A stretch of 64,000 nt of DNA from NCBI GenBank assembly GCA_029204225.1, contig CM055109.1, forward strand, positions 3,300,147 to 3,364,146. The letters are read 5' to 3'. A model generated the notes under the pieces. The model saw nothing but the letters and a program-made list of their open reading frames with translations. It had not been told where the DNA came from and made no database searches. Origin of the DNA: Diphasiastrum complanatum. Lineage: Eukaryota > Streptophyta > Lycopodiopsida > Lycopodiales > Lycopodiaceae. Position 1 is the stretch's first letter. Each line of letters opens with the position of its first letter. The translations under genes and the position numbers were made by a program. This document shows positions 1 to 12,211 of this stretch, one piece after another.

Positions 1-655
1 CATAATTTTTAGATTTTCTGGGAACAAACCCTCGTAGACTAGTATACACTTGTATCTAAGTTAGATTCACCTACTCACAAAGCTGCAAGAGTTACTTCCT
101 AAGAAAACTCAAAACATCTTGAAAAAAGTGCATTTAGAGTTGTAGATAATTTCATACTTTAATTATAATTATTTTATTATTTCTTTAACTTTAATCTTTT
201 AAGTTAGGTTATTTCACCCAGTATTTTATATAATACTTTACATGAAGGTGATGTTACTAACTTATGGTGAATATAACCCAGTTGGAAAATTTATCGCTTA
301 GTGTACTTTTCAAACCTGAGTTGTACTCCAGAGTAGAGATTATCGATTTGAAATAGGTTTATCTCTTAGTACCTGTTTGATATGATAGTCAGACTAAGGA
401 TAATGATTTTCTCGATTATTATGAAAAGTTAAATGAACTGTAATTCTTTCCTGTTTAGAGAGCTTCTAAGGATAGAAGCAGTTTAAGGAGGGAAGAATGT
501 TATGTCCATGACCAGCAAGTAGGATTCAGTACACTTGTAGTCTTGGAATCTAAAATCATCAAGGGTCAGAAGTTGGAACGAGTGAGTGTCACTTTGATGA
601 ACAAAATTTCAGATACAAATGATCGAACGTTCAGTGTTCAATTGGAAAATCACAT

Positions 656-1550
656 ATGGTGGTTGGTGGCATTCCAAGTATACATTTCAATTTTCATTTA
701 GAGTATCTCTATTTACAATTTATACCTTGCCAGTTTTTATTGACATGTCATGCATTACTTGTTTCTCTACAAGTCTTGAAAGAGGACCATAAAATACTTT
801 CATGGATATTTTCAAGAACAAATTATGGCGAGATTATAAGGAGACATTTGGAGGGTGAGAGATTTACAGTCGAAAACCATGGAAGTTTTCAAATTCAATG
901 GCACCTTGCAGGGGATTTGAAAACATTAAAATGTATGTATAATGTCTCTCATGGGGCAACATCAAAGCATCCATGTCTTTATTGCATAAAGGATTGCTAC
1001 AATATGAATTTGGGACAATCAACAAACACTGGCTCAACATGAGAAGTTGAAGATCCAAATATGAAAAGTGTTCTGCCAATTCCATTAAAATATGTTCACA
1101 TATGCACATTGCATGCTGAGGTTCGTATTATTGAAAAACTTATTTACCTGCATATTCTACTAGCATGGAATTATAAACCGGAGTCTACCGCTAAAGCAAC
1201 AATTAGGAGGTTGGAAATAGTTCTGTCAAATGCAGGACTACGTAAAGGGAATGTCACGATTGAAAAAAGTGACAGACTCTCAAAAAAATATGGGAGCTTA
1301 AGTATCTGGTCATCACAAGGCATGGAAAAATCTCATTGGCAAGCAAGCGGAGCATTTTAGAGAGCAACAAACCATGGAGGACACAATTCAAGAAATAGAT
1401 ATTTAGTTCAACTTTCTAGTGGTTTTATAGAAGAGCACAATTTAGATATCAAACTAAAAATTCGCCAAGTATTACGGTATTTCGAAAGGCATTCAAATTC
1501 ATTACAAAAGAGAAATCCTTGTAATATATCAAAAATCTATTACAGAAAAT
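656..1550 (+). pseudogene. Unrecognised protein relic, transposase-like in style
   Basis: One reading frame runs from the ATG at 656 to about 1550 and is broken only by a TGA at 1040 and a TAG at 1358. The first part (128 codons) ends in a stretch with HLAGDLKTL followed by HPCLYC, a possible metal-binding CxxC. The second part holds PLKYVHICTLHAEVRI, a His/Cys-rich block that looks conserved in style. I do not recognise the family. The arrangement (charged N-terminal part, GDLK, CxxC, HICTLHA) resembles proteins encoded by DNA transposons, but that is an impression and no catalytic triad was identified. It converges on the minus-strand relic that ends near 1553. Confidence 0.4.
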
Positions 1551-1552
1551 TA

Positions 1553-3079
1553 TTTAATTATCATCATCATCCTCTTCAAGATTCAGAGGGATGGTATTGT
1601 CATGAAAGAATAATCTTCTTTCATATGGATCCAAAAATTTTAAATTTTTTCTCTTGCTCATATCAATGTAACCCGAATAAAGGGCCATTGTAGATGATCT
1701 TTTCGTAGTCTCATTGTTGGGAGTATAACCCATTCTTAATAGCCAAATCTCTTTTCACAAAAATTATTTTATGTGTTCTTCTTGCGTACTTATGGCCTCC
1801 TAAACAAACTAATAATGATTTGATGGCCATAATGACAGTGGTTGCATATAGATTAAAAGATGAATGATATATACAAATCTCATTATTTTGAAAGTGTTTC
1901 AAATAATGAGATAGAGACACATCTTTTCTCCCAGCTGATATACCACAAACGCCTCCATGTCTCATACCAAAGGCATCTATTTCAATAGCATCTTGTAAAC
2001 AAGAAAATAAAATAAATTTAAAATTATACATAACAATGAAAACTCAATAAGAAAACTGAACAATATCAATACCAATATAATATCTACGTACCAGATCATA
2101 ATCATCGTAATCAATGACGTTTGCTCTGCTAATGTCATGTCCTCCAATGGCCTCTACATTTCTGGAGGGGATATATCTAGGCCTTGAAGGATATTTTTTT
2201 TGGAATTCCAAAAATTCCTCCTCCGTAGGCAAAGTTTTTCATAGGCTTTAGATTTTTCAATCATGGCCTCCAAGGCCTCATTGCCAGATTTCCAATTGTC
2301 ATCTTTATCATAATCTATCTCACTTTCAAGGTCATCATATGAGTAATCAACAATGTCAGAAAATTCAGATAAATATTGAGCAAAAATTGAGAGGAATTCA
2401 TCATCTCTCAAAATAAAAACATATTCTATATCATTAAATGAAATATAACTCTCATTATTTTAAAATATAAAGGAACATCGAGTAGAGTTAATTGCTTAAC
2501 ATGAGTTGCAGATGGAAGAGAATTAGAGAGGATTATGGAACGAGGGAGAGTTTTTTGATAATTAGAAGCCATAGATGCTTCAGCTTTGACCCCTATATCA
2601 GTATCTTCATCATCTACATCAACTGGAGCAGGTGCAAATGCTTCGATCAATGGAACAATTGAAGATTCAACAAACTCATCATCTAGAATTTTAGCAGATA
2701 TGTAAAAGACAAATGCCATTCCTTTGATAAGAAGATGACATATTCTTTTGTGAATATCACAATATATATTTCTTTTGAAATGTTCATGTAGGTTAGAGTA
2801 CTTTCTATTGTGTTTATGCTTAGAGGATGGTTGGGAATGCACAAGGTCCTAAAAATAAACGAAACAAAAACTATCTATTTCTTGAACAGGAGTACTAATA
2901 ATCTGAGAAAAATTATCAAGATAAGAATTTAAATTATAACAATTCTCATAAACTAGCTTATTGATATCGAAGGGAGCAAAAAAAATACTAGCAAAATACT
3001 CTAATTTCTCAGATGGAATGTCACTGACATTAAAAAAATCCAGAAGTTTGTTATCTGAGGACATGGAGGAACTAGCCAT
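1553..3079 (-). pseudogene. Unrecognised gene-like minus-strand ORF cluster, possibly multi-exon
   Basis: On the minus strand, open segments follow one another: 3079-2849 (begins MASSSMSSDNKLLDFF), 2842-2426, 2411-2154, 2232-2044, 2031-1711, and a short C-terminal block at about 1735-1553 that ends in an acidic tail (LNLEEDDD) and a stop. Composition is protein-like, with an Asp/Glu-rich region at 2411-2260. A consensus-like donor (CTG|GTACGT) lies near 2095 and a pyrimidine-rich acceptor near 1990, so introns are plausible, but I could not assemble a phase-consistent transcript. No domain is recognised. It may be a decayed host gene or the second ORF of a transposon whose other ORF is the plus-strand relic at 656-1550. 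Confidence 0.35.
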
Positions 3080-3294
3080 ATTGAACCTGATATCGGTTCA
3101 ATGTGATAGAATGATATCGGTAGAAGAATGAACAAGAGTGCGCGCGTTGATCCAATATCGGTAGGACGAGATTGAAATTTTCCGCGAAAACACATCAGAA
3201 GTGTGAAGATTATTAAAATATTATCTTTCCACCTCGAGTTTGGGGCCATGTCCATGGTGATTTCCACTTAATTTCATGTTGTACATAAAAGGAG

Positions 3295-3931
3295 TGTGAA
3301 TTGAGCACATATCCTTCTAGTGTAGCTCGGATTTGAGTTAGATATATTCAATTTTGATGACATGCAGTAGTTTAGATAACATGCAAAGTCATACTGTATG
3401 CATGCAAGCCACATGCAATCAGTGCATGCAACATGCAAAGTAGTTTATGTGATTTACACATGTCTAGGCAGTTTTATGAGTTGACATGCAGTACATGCAA
3501 CATTCATGCATGCAGTTACACATGTGGATCTCTAGTATGTGAATCAGTTCAGTTGAGTGGACTTTCCATGCAATTCCCCTATAGGAATTCGAGACTCTCT
3601 CATGTAGGGAAAGCTGGGCATGTTTTGCCATATTGTAAATATTGAGATTTTGGTGTTTTAGACTCATTCTCTCTCTACCCGAGTTTTCTATGCTTGATTT
3701 TCTCTCTCTACCCCAGAGCAGCCTCTTTTTCCCATACTGAACACTTAGAATTTTTTTTGACATTCATTTCTCATAGTGAAGAGTTAGATTTTTTCATCAG
3801 ATGTATGCCATTGTGTTCTTGCCTTAGATTTTTCAGGCATACTGTTCTTTGATAAATCTTGTGCAATCACAACACCTCAGTAAGATCCTGTAGGGTGTGT
3901 GGTGAAGTTCACACGTGCTAAAAACTTCACA
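3295..3931 (+). repeat. 5' LTR of Copia E1
   Basis: The 637-bp repeat starts TGTGAA and ends TTCACA, a perfect 6-bp terminal inverted repeat with TG..CA ends. The sequence just after it, TGGTAATTCGG, fits a decayed Met-tRNA primer site (TGGTATCAGAGC in sister elements). The bases just before it (AAAAGGAG) resemble a polypurine tract, so an origin as a 3' LTR cannot be excluded. The first 140 bp match 8717-8862. It contains clusters of ATGCA/ACATGCAA words and a CACGTG core at 3912. Confidence 0.75.
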
Positions 3932-6900
3932 TGGTAATTCGGATTTGGGAGAGAGATTCAAACTCGTTGAGAGACAAGCTATTTGTGGATCATAAGTGGA
4001 TCGAATCAAGGCTGATCTGATCTAGCGGAGCTCTGTATGGATAGAGAGCTCACACGTGTGAAATTAGCCCTCGTTATTGAGTGCTACTTCTCAAGGAATG
4101 ATCCAAATTTGATGTTCTATAGCTTGTCGGATAGGTATTGAAGAGTAAAATGTGTTGCTTTTGTTTCTAAATCAATTTGATTTGTTTTAGAAGAGTTTTA
4201 GGCAATCAGAGAGTTTGAGAGGGTACTCAACTCGTAGGATATGCCAAAGTGAGCACACATCTGTCTTTTTTACCATTTTCATCAATTTTCACTATCAGTC
4301 AAGTAGAATTGGATAGAAGTGAGTGTTCTGAGGGCTTAGAATTTTCATTTCACACATATTACTATGTTTGAGTTGAAAGTAAGTTCCTAGAGAGTTTATG
4401 GGTACTTTGAAACTCGTGGGAGAGATAGACTTCTTGCTTGCATGTGCTTCTTCTTTTGTGACTAAAGCAAGATCCAAATTCAAGATAGATTGATTTTGTG
4501 TTGAGAATTTGTTCTCACATCTGTTGCTAGATTTCATAGGTTGGATCAATATCTATGTTAGATCCTAGATTGAGATATCAAGCAACATCCTTTCAACTCC
4601 ATTTTTTTATCATTACTAGAATTTCTCATAATGAAGATTTCTTCATCTGGTTCACATTTTTTAGAGCACAGTGAGAGATTAACATCTTCCAATTATGCAA
4701 TGTGGAAGATCAGAATGGAATCATCATTGATTCTCCAGGATGTAATGGATATTGTGAGTGGAGCTGAAGAAGAACCTGCTGCACCTAATAAAGCTGCAAC
4801 ATTTCACAAAAGAACCAGAATTGCCTTTTATTTTATAAAAATGAATGTTACCAATGAAGTGTTAAGAAAGATCAGTACATGCACCACTGCCAAGGAAGCT
4901 TGGGGTACTCTAAAAACAATCTATGAAATCAAAAATACTTCTAGATTGCTTACACTTAGAAACCAAATATTTCTAAGTTATCAAAGAGTAGATGAGAGTG
5001 CTTCATCATATGTCATGAGAGTTAAGGATCTTCATCAAGAGTTAGCTGGTATTAGTGATGCTTTTAAGAACACTGAACTTGTTCAAGTAGTCCTAAATGG
5101 ACTTAGAGATGAGTATGACAATATTGTGTAGACTTATGTTGTCAGAGAGGATCTTCCATCCTTGGAGACACTTCAAGGTGTTCTCATTGTTGAAGACAAC
5201 AGGCAAGAGAACAAGATGTTGAGGATCAACAAACTTTCATTGAAAGATGGTGGAGATGACAAAGAAGGTGGTGAGGATCAGTCCTCACAAGCTGCAACAT
5301 CCAGTGGCAAGAAGAAGTTGCCAAAGATCAAGTGTTTTTTCTGTGGCAAAAAAGGACACTATGCATAAAACTGCTTCAAGAAGAAGAACCAATCTAAGCA
5401 AGCTAACCTTACTAATGAGGATGAGTGTGAGAATGTTGAGAGTGAAAGAGAGGATTCATTAATGATGTCTACTTTTTCATCTTTTTCTTTAAAGAATGAA
5501 GAAGCCTGGTGGATAGATAGTGGGGCTAGTTCCCATATGTCTAGTTCTAGGAACTCTTTCACTAATCTCATGCCATATCTAGGTGCAAAAAGGTCAATCT
5601 ATATTGCTAATGATGTAGAGTGTAGGATTGAAGGAATAGGTAGTATTCCACTGCATGCATCATCATCAAAATCTTTTTGCTTACATGATGTACTGTATGT
5701 ACCTAGATTGACTAAGAATCTCATTAGTGTAGGACAGTTGTTTGATAGTGGATTGGATGTCAAGTTTCAAGTTGACAAGTGTATAATCTCAAGAGAAAAT
5801 AAAGTTATTGCTAGAGGATAATTGGTAAGTTGTACAAACTAGATTCTAGGGAGTGCTAACATTTCAGATATTCCTTATGAGACCAAGGTTCTATAGGAGG
5901 ATCTATGGCACAAGAGATTGGGTCATCCCAATCTCAAAGCCATGCAATCTATAGTCAAAGAAGGAAAATTTGTTGGTCTACCAAAGACACTGTCAAAGGA
6001 GCTTCTACCTTGTGAAGCTTGTGTGTTGGCAAAGTCACACAGAAGGCCTTTTCCTAGATCAAGTATAAAGACAAAGCAACCATTTGAACTTGTACACTCT
6101 GATATTCATTTCTCATCAACTAAGAGCAAAGGAGGAGCCAACTGCTTTGTCTCTTTTGTAGATGATTATACAAGATATTCTTGGATCTATATGTTGTCTT
6201 CAAAAGCCATGGTCTATGATGTTTTTCTTACTTTCAAAGCTTATGTAGAGAAGCAGTTTCCTATCAAGTTAAAAGCTTTAAGAAGTGATAGTGGAGGAGA
6301 GTACACTTCCAATAAGCTTAAAGACTTTTGTGAGAGAGAGGGTATTCAAAGAGAATTTTCTTGTTCATATACTCCTCAACAAAATGGAGTTGCTGAGAGA
6401 CAAAATAGAACTTTGTGTGAATGTGTAAAAGCCATTAGGCTAGAAGCTTATCTGCCTAAAGAACTTTGGGGAGAGGCAGTTGCATGTGCAAACTATCTTT
6501 GTAATAGGCTTTCAAATCTTGCAATAGGAGGAAAGACACCATTTGAGATGTTGTATAAGAAAAGGCCTAAGGTAGATCATCTTAGGATTTTTGGCTGTGT
6601 ATGCTTTGTGCATGTGCCTCTAGAAACTAGGAAGAAGGAAGATCCTAGTGCAGTTAAAGGATTTTTTGTAGGATATGCGTCTACCAAAAAAGCATACAAA
6701 GTTTATTTACCCTCTACTGACAAGAATGTTGTTAGTTAGAGATGTGATCTTCCATGAAGATCAGAAGTTTAACTTGAATGATGCACAGGTCAAGGAGTCT
6801 CATGCAAGCTCAATTATCAATCTTGATGTTGTTCAAGAAGAGGTGAGGCCGAGGCTTGAGGAGGAGCAAATTCAAACTACCACACCAAGAAGATCTACAT

Positions 6901-7395
6901 GAGCAAGATCTGAGCCAAGCAGGCTCACATATGATGCTAGAGGAAGGCAAGTGGAAGGTGAAACTTTCTATCATGCACTTTTTATATCAGATGAAGAGCC
7001 TAAGGATGTTCAAGAAGCACTTCAATCCAAAGAGTGGGTTGAAGCAATGACCCAAGAGTTTGAAGCCTTGATGTCAAACAACACATGGGACCTTGTGGAG
7101 CCACCAAACAACATGCATGTGATTGGATGTAAGTGGATATACAGAATCAAGTATAATCATGATGGATCTATCAATAAGTATAAAGCAAGACTTTGTGCCA
7201 AAGGCTACTCACATATCAAAGGTCTTGACTATGAAGACACCTTTGCACCAGTGGCAAAGATGGTAACAATTTGAATACTCATCTCTCTTGCATGTTTTCA
7301 CAAATGGAGTATGTACCAGCTTGATGTTTCTAATGCGTTTCTCAATGGTTACCTTGAGGAGGAGATTTACATGGAGCGGCCTCTAGGTTTTTGTA
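3295..7395 (+). mobile_element. Ty1/copia retrotransposon E1, 3'-truncated
   Basis: The element has a 5' LTR (3295-3931), a leader of about 700 bp, and gag-protease-integrase-RT in Copia order. It is cut off in RT near 7395, just after the ...EEEIYMERPLGF stretch. From there to the (CT)n tract at 7581 the sequence is not Copia. No RNase H, polypurine tract or 3' LTR follows. A short piece of the same LTR family lies at 8717-8862, so the 3' part was probably lost in rearrangements involving the mosaic at 7.4-9.0 kb. Stops and a frameshift make it non-autonomous. Confidence 0.85.
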
Positions 7396-7420
7396 AAGAA
7401 CAACCATACTATGTATAGGG
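4631..7420 (+). pseudogene. Copia gag-pol pseudogene (E1)
   Basis: From the ATG at 4631 one frame encodes a gag core (SNYAMWKIRMESSL; LRNQIF; VQVVLNGLRDEYDN), a zinc knuckle CFFCGKKGHYA-NC whose interior is hit by a stop at 5366, a protease (WWIDSGASSHM, about 5510-5545), and an integrase with a zinc-binding LGHPN...CEAC region and an intact D-D-E set (VHSD, RSDSGGEY, GVAERQN). Stops lie at 5129, 5366, 5819, 5840 and 5894. An extra T near 6737 shifts the frame before the VIFHED stretch; the RT N-terminus then runs on to 7274, where a TGA falls, and to a truncation near 7395. Gag and integrase read well, so decay looks moderate. Confidence 0.85.
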
Positions 7421-7578
7421 ATCATCTTCTCTAGCGGAATAATAATGTTTAGGACTCCACAATTCCGACTGGTGAATATATAATAAATGAAATTAGTACT
7501 AAGTAGGTTGGTTTTGTTCTTGCAACGTACCACCTATACCAAGAGCGGGTAGGTGCAGGGAGGCATCCAAGGGTGGGG

Positions 7579-7759
<181 letters not shown>

Positions 7760-7849
7760 ACAAGTACCAAGTATCAACTATATAGAGACCTTTCGTCCTA
7801 TCATCAAACTTGCACCAATTTGAATGTTATTGGCAATTGTAACAACAGA

Positions 7850-7995
7850 AGACCTCAAGGTACACCAGATGGATCTACAAATTGCATTTCTGAATGGTTT
7901 TATCCATGAGGATATCTGTATGCATCATCCCAAAGGATACATAGTCAAAGGTCAGGAAGATAATGTCATCCAAATGCACAAAAAATTGGTTTGAT
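7850..7995 (+). pseudogene. Copia reverse transcriptase fragment
   Basis: The translation reads LKVHQMDLQIAFLNGF then HEDICMHHPKGYIVKGQED, the typical Copia RT block (QMDVKTAFLNG...EEIYMxQPxGF). It does not continue E1, which has its own copy of this block at 7320-7390. The fragment ends near 7995 and no downstream YVDD box follows. Confidence 0.7.
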
Positions 7996-8000
7996 TTGAT

Positions 8001-8716
8001 CCTAGAAATTCACAAAGGTCTCTCATGTAGTGATTCTCTCAAATTTGGCTTCTAGCCAACTCAATGGACTTCTAACCACAATTCTAGCACTTCCTCACAA
8101 ACATGAAGTGAATATGAGATGAGATCAAATCAATCATAATCAAATCAAGTCAATTTTGACTATTTTTGGGCAAGAAATGACTAAACACTTGTACTTTCTT
8201 CTTGATGATTTTTCAAGACATGTCAAACACTTTAAGAGAGATTGATCCCAGCCTCAATTAATTAGATTCAATGACACAAAGTCAAATGCAATCAATGGCA
8301 TGCAAACATTGATGCTCTTTCATAGATCTAGCACCAAAAAACTCATCAAGATCTATCATAATGATTTTTTATTGATCTAATATGAAATGGAAATTATTTT
8401 TAGGTGCAGACCTATCTACATGTGTGAACATTACAAAATCTGAACCTTTTTAGGTGCAGACTTGTCCACACGGTGAACAGTATGGACTCTGACCCTGATC
8501 AACTTTGATCCACAAATTTCCACTCAAACATCCAATCAATTGTGAAGAATAAGAATCTATCCAACTTGTCTACAGGGGTTGATGAGAAAAATCATCGTGC
8601 TTGTGCATTTACAAGTTGTAAATATTATTCTCTAGCATGTACAAACTCGAGCTACATGACATGCACAGTGTCTAGGTGGTCATATTCACTTTGTTCCATT
8701 GTATATATCAAAGGTA
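8001..8716. other. No gene seen; possibly degraded retroelement leader
   Basis: This is AT-rich sequence without a convincing ORF. Two copies of a phrase (TTTTTAGGTGCAGAC, near 8399 and 8448) and an ACTCGAGCTACATG word shared with the E4 LTR suggest degraded Copia non-coding sequence. Confidence 0.35.
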
Positions 8717-8862
8717 TGTGAATTGAGCACATGACCTTGTAGATCTAGGTGAGTTTGAGTTAGGTAGATCTAGATTTGATGACATGCATAAAACTAGATG
8801 ACATGCAAAATCAGTTAGAGTGCATGCATGCAACATGCAATCACTGCATGCAACATGCAAGT
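8717..8862 (+). repeat. LTR fragment of the E1 family
   Basis: The fragment starts TGTGAATTGAGCACAT like the E1 LTR at 3295 and keeps the same order of words (TTTGATGACATGCA, ATGCAACATGCAA). It is cut after about 145 bp by a Gypsy integrase scrap. It may be what is left of the E1 3' LTR or may belong to another copy. Confidence 0.7.
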
Positions 8863-8984
8863 CAGTAGGACCACTGCCCAGTTCCTCTATGAAAATATCA
8901 TTGTGCACTTTGGATGCCCGGTGGAGATAGTCAGTGATGGCGGAAGTTATTTCATCAATGAGACCATCAAGGCCCTGTTGGGGG
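8863..8984 (+). pseudogene. Ty3/gypsy integrase fragment
   Basis: The translation reads RTTAQFLYENIIVHFGCP then VEIVSDGGSYFINETIKALL, the central integrase block around the second catalytic Asp (VSDGGSYF). It is closely related to the antisense copy at 52.5-53.3 kb, which carries TTAKFLYENIIVRFGC and NDRGSHF. Both flanks are unrelated sequence. Confidence 0.75.
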
Positions 8985-8999
8985 GGTATATACTTCTTT

Positions 9000-11734
9000 A
9001 TGAATGTATGAATTGGTCTACATAATTTTGAGAGAGGTTGTTCATGTCATATTCTAGATGTGTCATACACACTAATATAAGTCACGCTAAGAGAATTTAC
9101 TTTTCATTTGTTCACAATAAAGATATGGGTTTCTTTCACTAGATTGTGTTGGCCTAAACACCCAAACATTCTAGAGAAATGCACCAAAATATTTGAAAGA
9201 CTCAAAGCAACCAAAGTATTGTTTAGTGGTCAATTGCATGCCTTATAGGCATCATTGGACAACATGCACCGATATTGAATTTTTAATTGGAATGTGAAAT
9301 GGCATGTAGAAAATACTCCCAATGTCGTTGCTCAGGTTGGAGAGAAACTTAAATTAATGTCCTAAATTTCCCATCTTCTATGTGATAAGAACCAAATAAG
9401 ATCTTCATTGTTGGACAATTTAGGCCAAAAACTCATGAGCACATAAGTTCATCATTCCCATATGATAAAAACCAAATACAATCTTCAATGTTGTTGGACA
9501 ATTTAGGCCCAAAACTCTTGAGCACATAAATTCATCATTCTCATATCAACTTCTTTAGTTGTAAAGTCGAACTACAGAGATCTAAAATCTCTTGGACATT
9601 AAATATGACTTGCCCCATTAACTCACTAGATTTTAGAATTTTTCTTTTGTTTGTAAAATGACATCTCATATAGACATACTACCACAATTATGCACATTTT
9701 ATAATATGATCTCAATAATTTTTGAATTGTATACAAATGCCAAATTATATATCTTCAGAGTTACCAATATCATGACATTCAACACTCTGATTCATTTTAT
9801 CATGGCTTTTTCTTTATGTAGACATTTTACAGATGTGAAATAGTGCCAGACCATTATCATAATCATGCATGTATCCCAACCACCATACAAATGTCCTTCA
9901 AGCTATTGACATCCTCTGAGAAACAATTCTTGTTTAATCTCTTTTGAACCATGTTATTTTACATAAAATGTAGGTAAAAGTAATATATATATGTATATGT
10001 GACAACACACACTTGCTCATACTTATATTCACATGCTAACAAAAAGACTTCTATCCCTCAAGACCTCACTAATGTCAATAGGTTTGAGTTTTCTTTAATC
10101 TCATAAAGTCAAAATGTGTATCCTTTTTGTTAAGTAGATGTATGACATGTAGATGATGACATTCATTTGAAACTAGTATTATTTTTTGAAATGAAAAGAC
10201 AACTAATTATAGAACAATATGTAATATATAATCTAATATTCTCGCTAATGTTGTGAATGGTTCCCAAGTTGGCTCAAGTTTCTTCAAGCACAAAACACAA
10301 GATTGCGTGTGTTTTTAGCAAAATATAGCTCAATTAATTCTTCAATTATTCAAGGAAAATAATTTTAAGTATTTATGTTTATATGTCTATTTTATTTATA
10401 CATGAATGGACTTTCTAAAGAGAAAACAAATCTAGTAGTAGTTTATGTAGGACAAGCTTAACACACACTCATGACAGATTCGAACTCCTCCCAAAGATAA
10501 AAACAATGTAACTCATACCTATTAGTTTACTTGGTATACATAATCATATTTTATTTCATAGATAATCTAAATAACTTATGATAGTAGTATGCCTTGTTGG
10601 TCCTATTTACTTTGGCAAGAACTCTTATCATGAAGAAATTGACTGACATAATATAAATTTTATATGCAATCTTGTAATTATTCTTATGCAACTTCCACTA
10701 TGATTTTTCTAGAAAGCTTGGAATATAAATATCGTTGAATGTGAATAGGGACAAGGCTCAAGCACACATAGCAACTTAAGGATTAAAACATTTTCGACTA
10801 GGATATCGAAGACATCCAAATGAAGAAAGAGTCATGACAATTAACAAAATACATGTAGAGGATTTCAAGCACACTTAAACAATTGCACTTTGGGGTACAT
10901 GCTTGGTGGGCTATAAGTGGGTAGTGACTAGATGACTGATGCTAATCAATCAAGTATATTTGGGAATGCAACACTTTGGCAATGACATGGGAGGGGAAGT
11001 GGATCTACAAGATGGTCACACACCATTGCATGTGTGCATGTAATAACAAGTCTAAGTTGGCACAACACAATGATCACTCATGAAATCAACAAAATGTTTT
11101 TTTAAATATAATTGCATTATGGACATCCCTCTTTTTGAGCCCATCTCCATTCATGAAAACAAACTTGAAAATTTGCCATGAAAGATACCACCTTCACGAT
11201 CGCAATTAGTTTCTACTACTTTCCAAGTTGCCCATACTTCCAATCCTTTGTATCTATTTCCCTCATAAGATTGCTCTCCACCTTTTTTGAATATTATGAC
11301 ATGCAATATAGCTCAAGTAGGCAACCTCACTAATCCTGAACGTAGCATTTCAAAGTTACTTCAACAAGCTTGCTCTTCATAGTGACAAATGTCAGAATTA
11401 CAAAAATTTATCTACTTTAGCTTTAGGGGTTTGATAAGTTTTTTATGTCAAGCATCTTGATGTAGGAATTTGATAGGGCCAAAATTGGCATAGAAGGCAA
11501 AATGGTCAATTCCACATGTAAAGCCACAATTTGGCCAAAAGTAGATTGTGATGCAAACTCGACTAGTTAGGCTTGTGACGCTTGTGTAGATGTAATTTGA
11601 TGAGTGATCAAGTCAAAGTGTTGGCAAAAGTCAAAGGTTCCAATCAAAATTGAGAAATCCATATGAAGGGTCCAATAGAATTGTAAGATGGATGCATCAC
11701 TCATCCAATAGGATTAGAGAGGCTAGGATTGAGG
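9000..11734. other. AT-rich stretch with no recognisable gene
   Basis: I see only short, unsupported frames here and no conserved protein motif on either strand. The one clear internal structure is a direct duplication at 9381-9547. Composition is typical of old intergenic or decayed transposon DNA. Confidence 0.5.
9381..9547. repeat. Tandem direct repeat, two units of about 80-85 bp
   Basis: Unit 1 (9381-9460) and unit 2 (9461-9547) share TGGACAATTTAGGCC, then AAAACTC, then GAGCACATAA and TTCATCATTC in the same order, with a few substitutions and a 3-bp indel (TTG versus TTGTTG). No function is evident. Confidence 0.75.
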
Positions 11735-12172
11735 GATCTCTGATCTGTTTTCCTGATTGGCATTGACATAAGTTTCTAACGTGCTCTAAAACCATTCGTG
11801 CTCTTTAGCCATTAAGTTGGACTTTAGTTGTTGAGGACTATTGTCTAGGAACGAATAGTTCGCGAACTCGATTAATTAATTGTCTGCGCAGTCGCGAATA
11901 CATTGAACAATTCTCGATTCTATGTTGACACCTTAGTCAGCCAGAGTGTAGTATGCTGTACTACTCCGATAACATTTCATTTGTAGAATGCGCTTCGTTC
12001 AATTTGATAGAGGCCAGATTGTTGTTCTGAATTCATTAACATTACCCATTCCAAATATAAGTAATACGGGTTACTTTTTAGTGTCTGTCGACAACTAGAA
12101 TAACATTCGAAACCACCTACCATAATTACACCAAAAACATAACTTTCTGACGCTGTCCTCTGTGAGAACGAA
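11735..12172 (+). repeat. Partial 5' LTR of Gypsy E2
   Basis: This matches the 3' part of the LTR seen at 15.77-16.25, 17.2-17.68 and 24.15-24.63 kb, including GATAGAGGCCAGATTG and ATTCATTAACATTACCC. The 5' part is missing. The last bases up to the LTR end and primer site are also deleted, because after TGAGAACGAAG the sequence jumps to CTATAAGAAATC. Confidence 0.75.
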
Positions 12173-12211
12173 GCTATAAGAAATCTGAAGATCCATTTCC
12201 ATCTCTAATGT

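Noticed and set aside
3464-4549. Small frames in the E1 LTR and leader
   Set aside because: They lie in non-coding LTR or leader sequence with no conserved motif.
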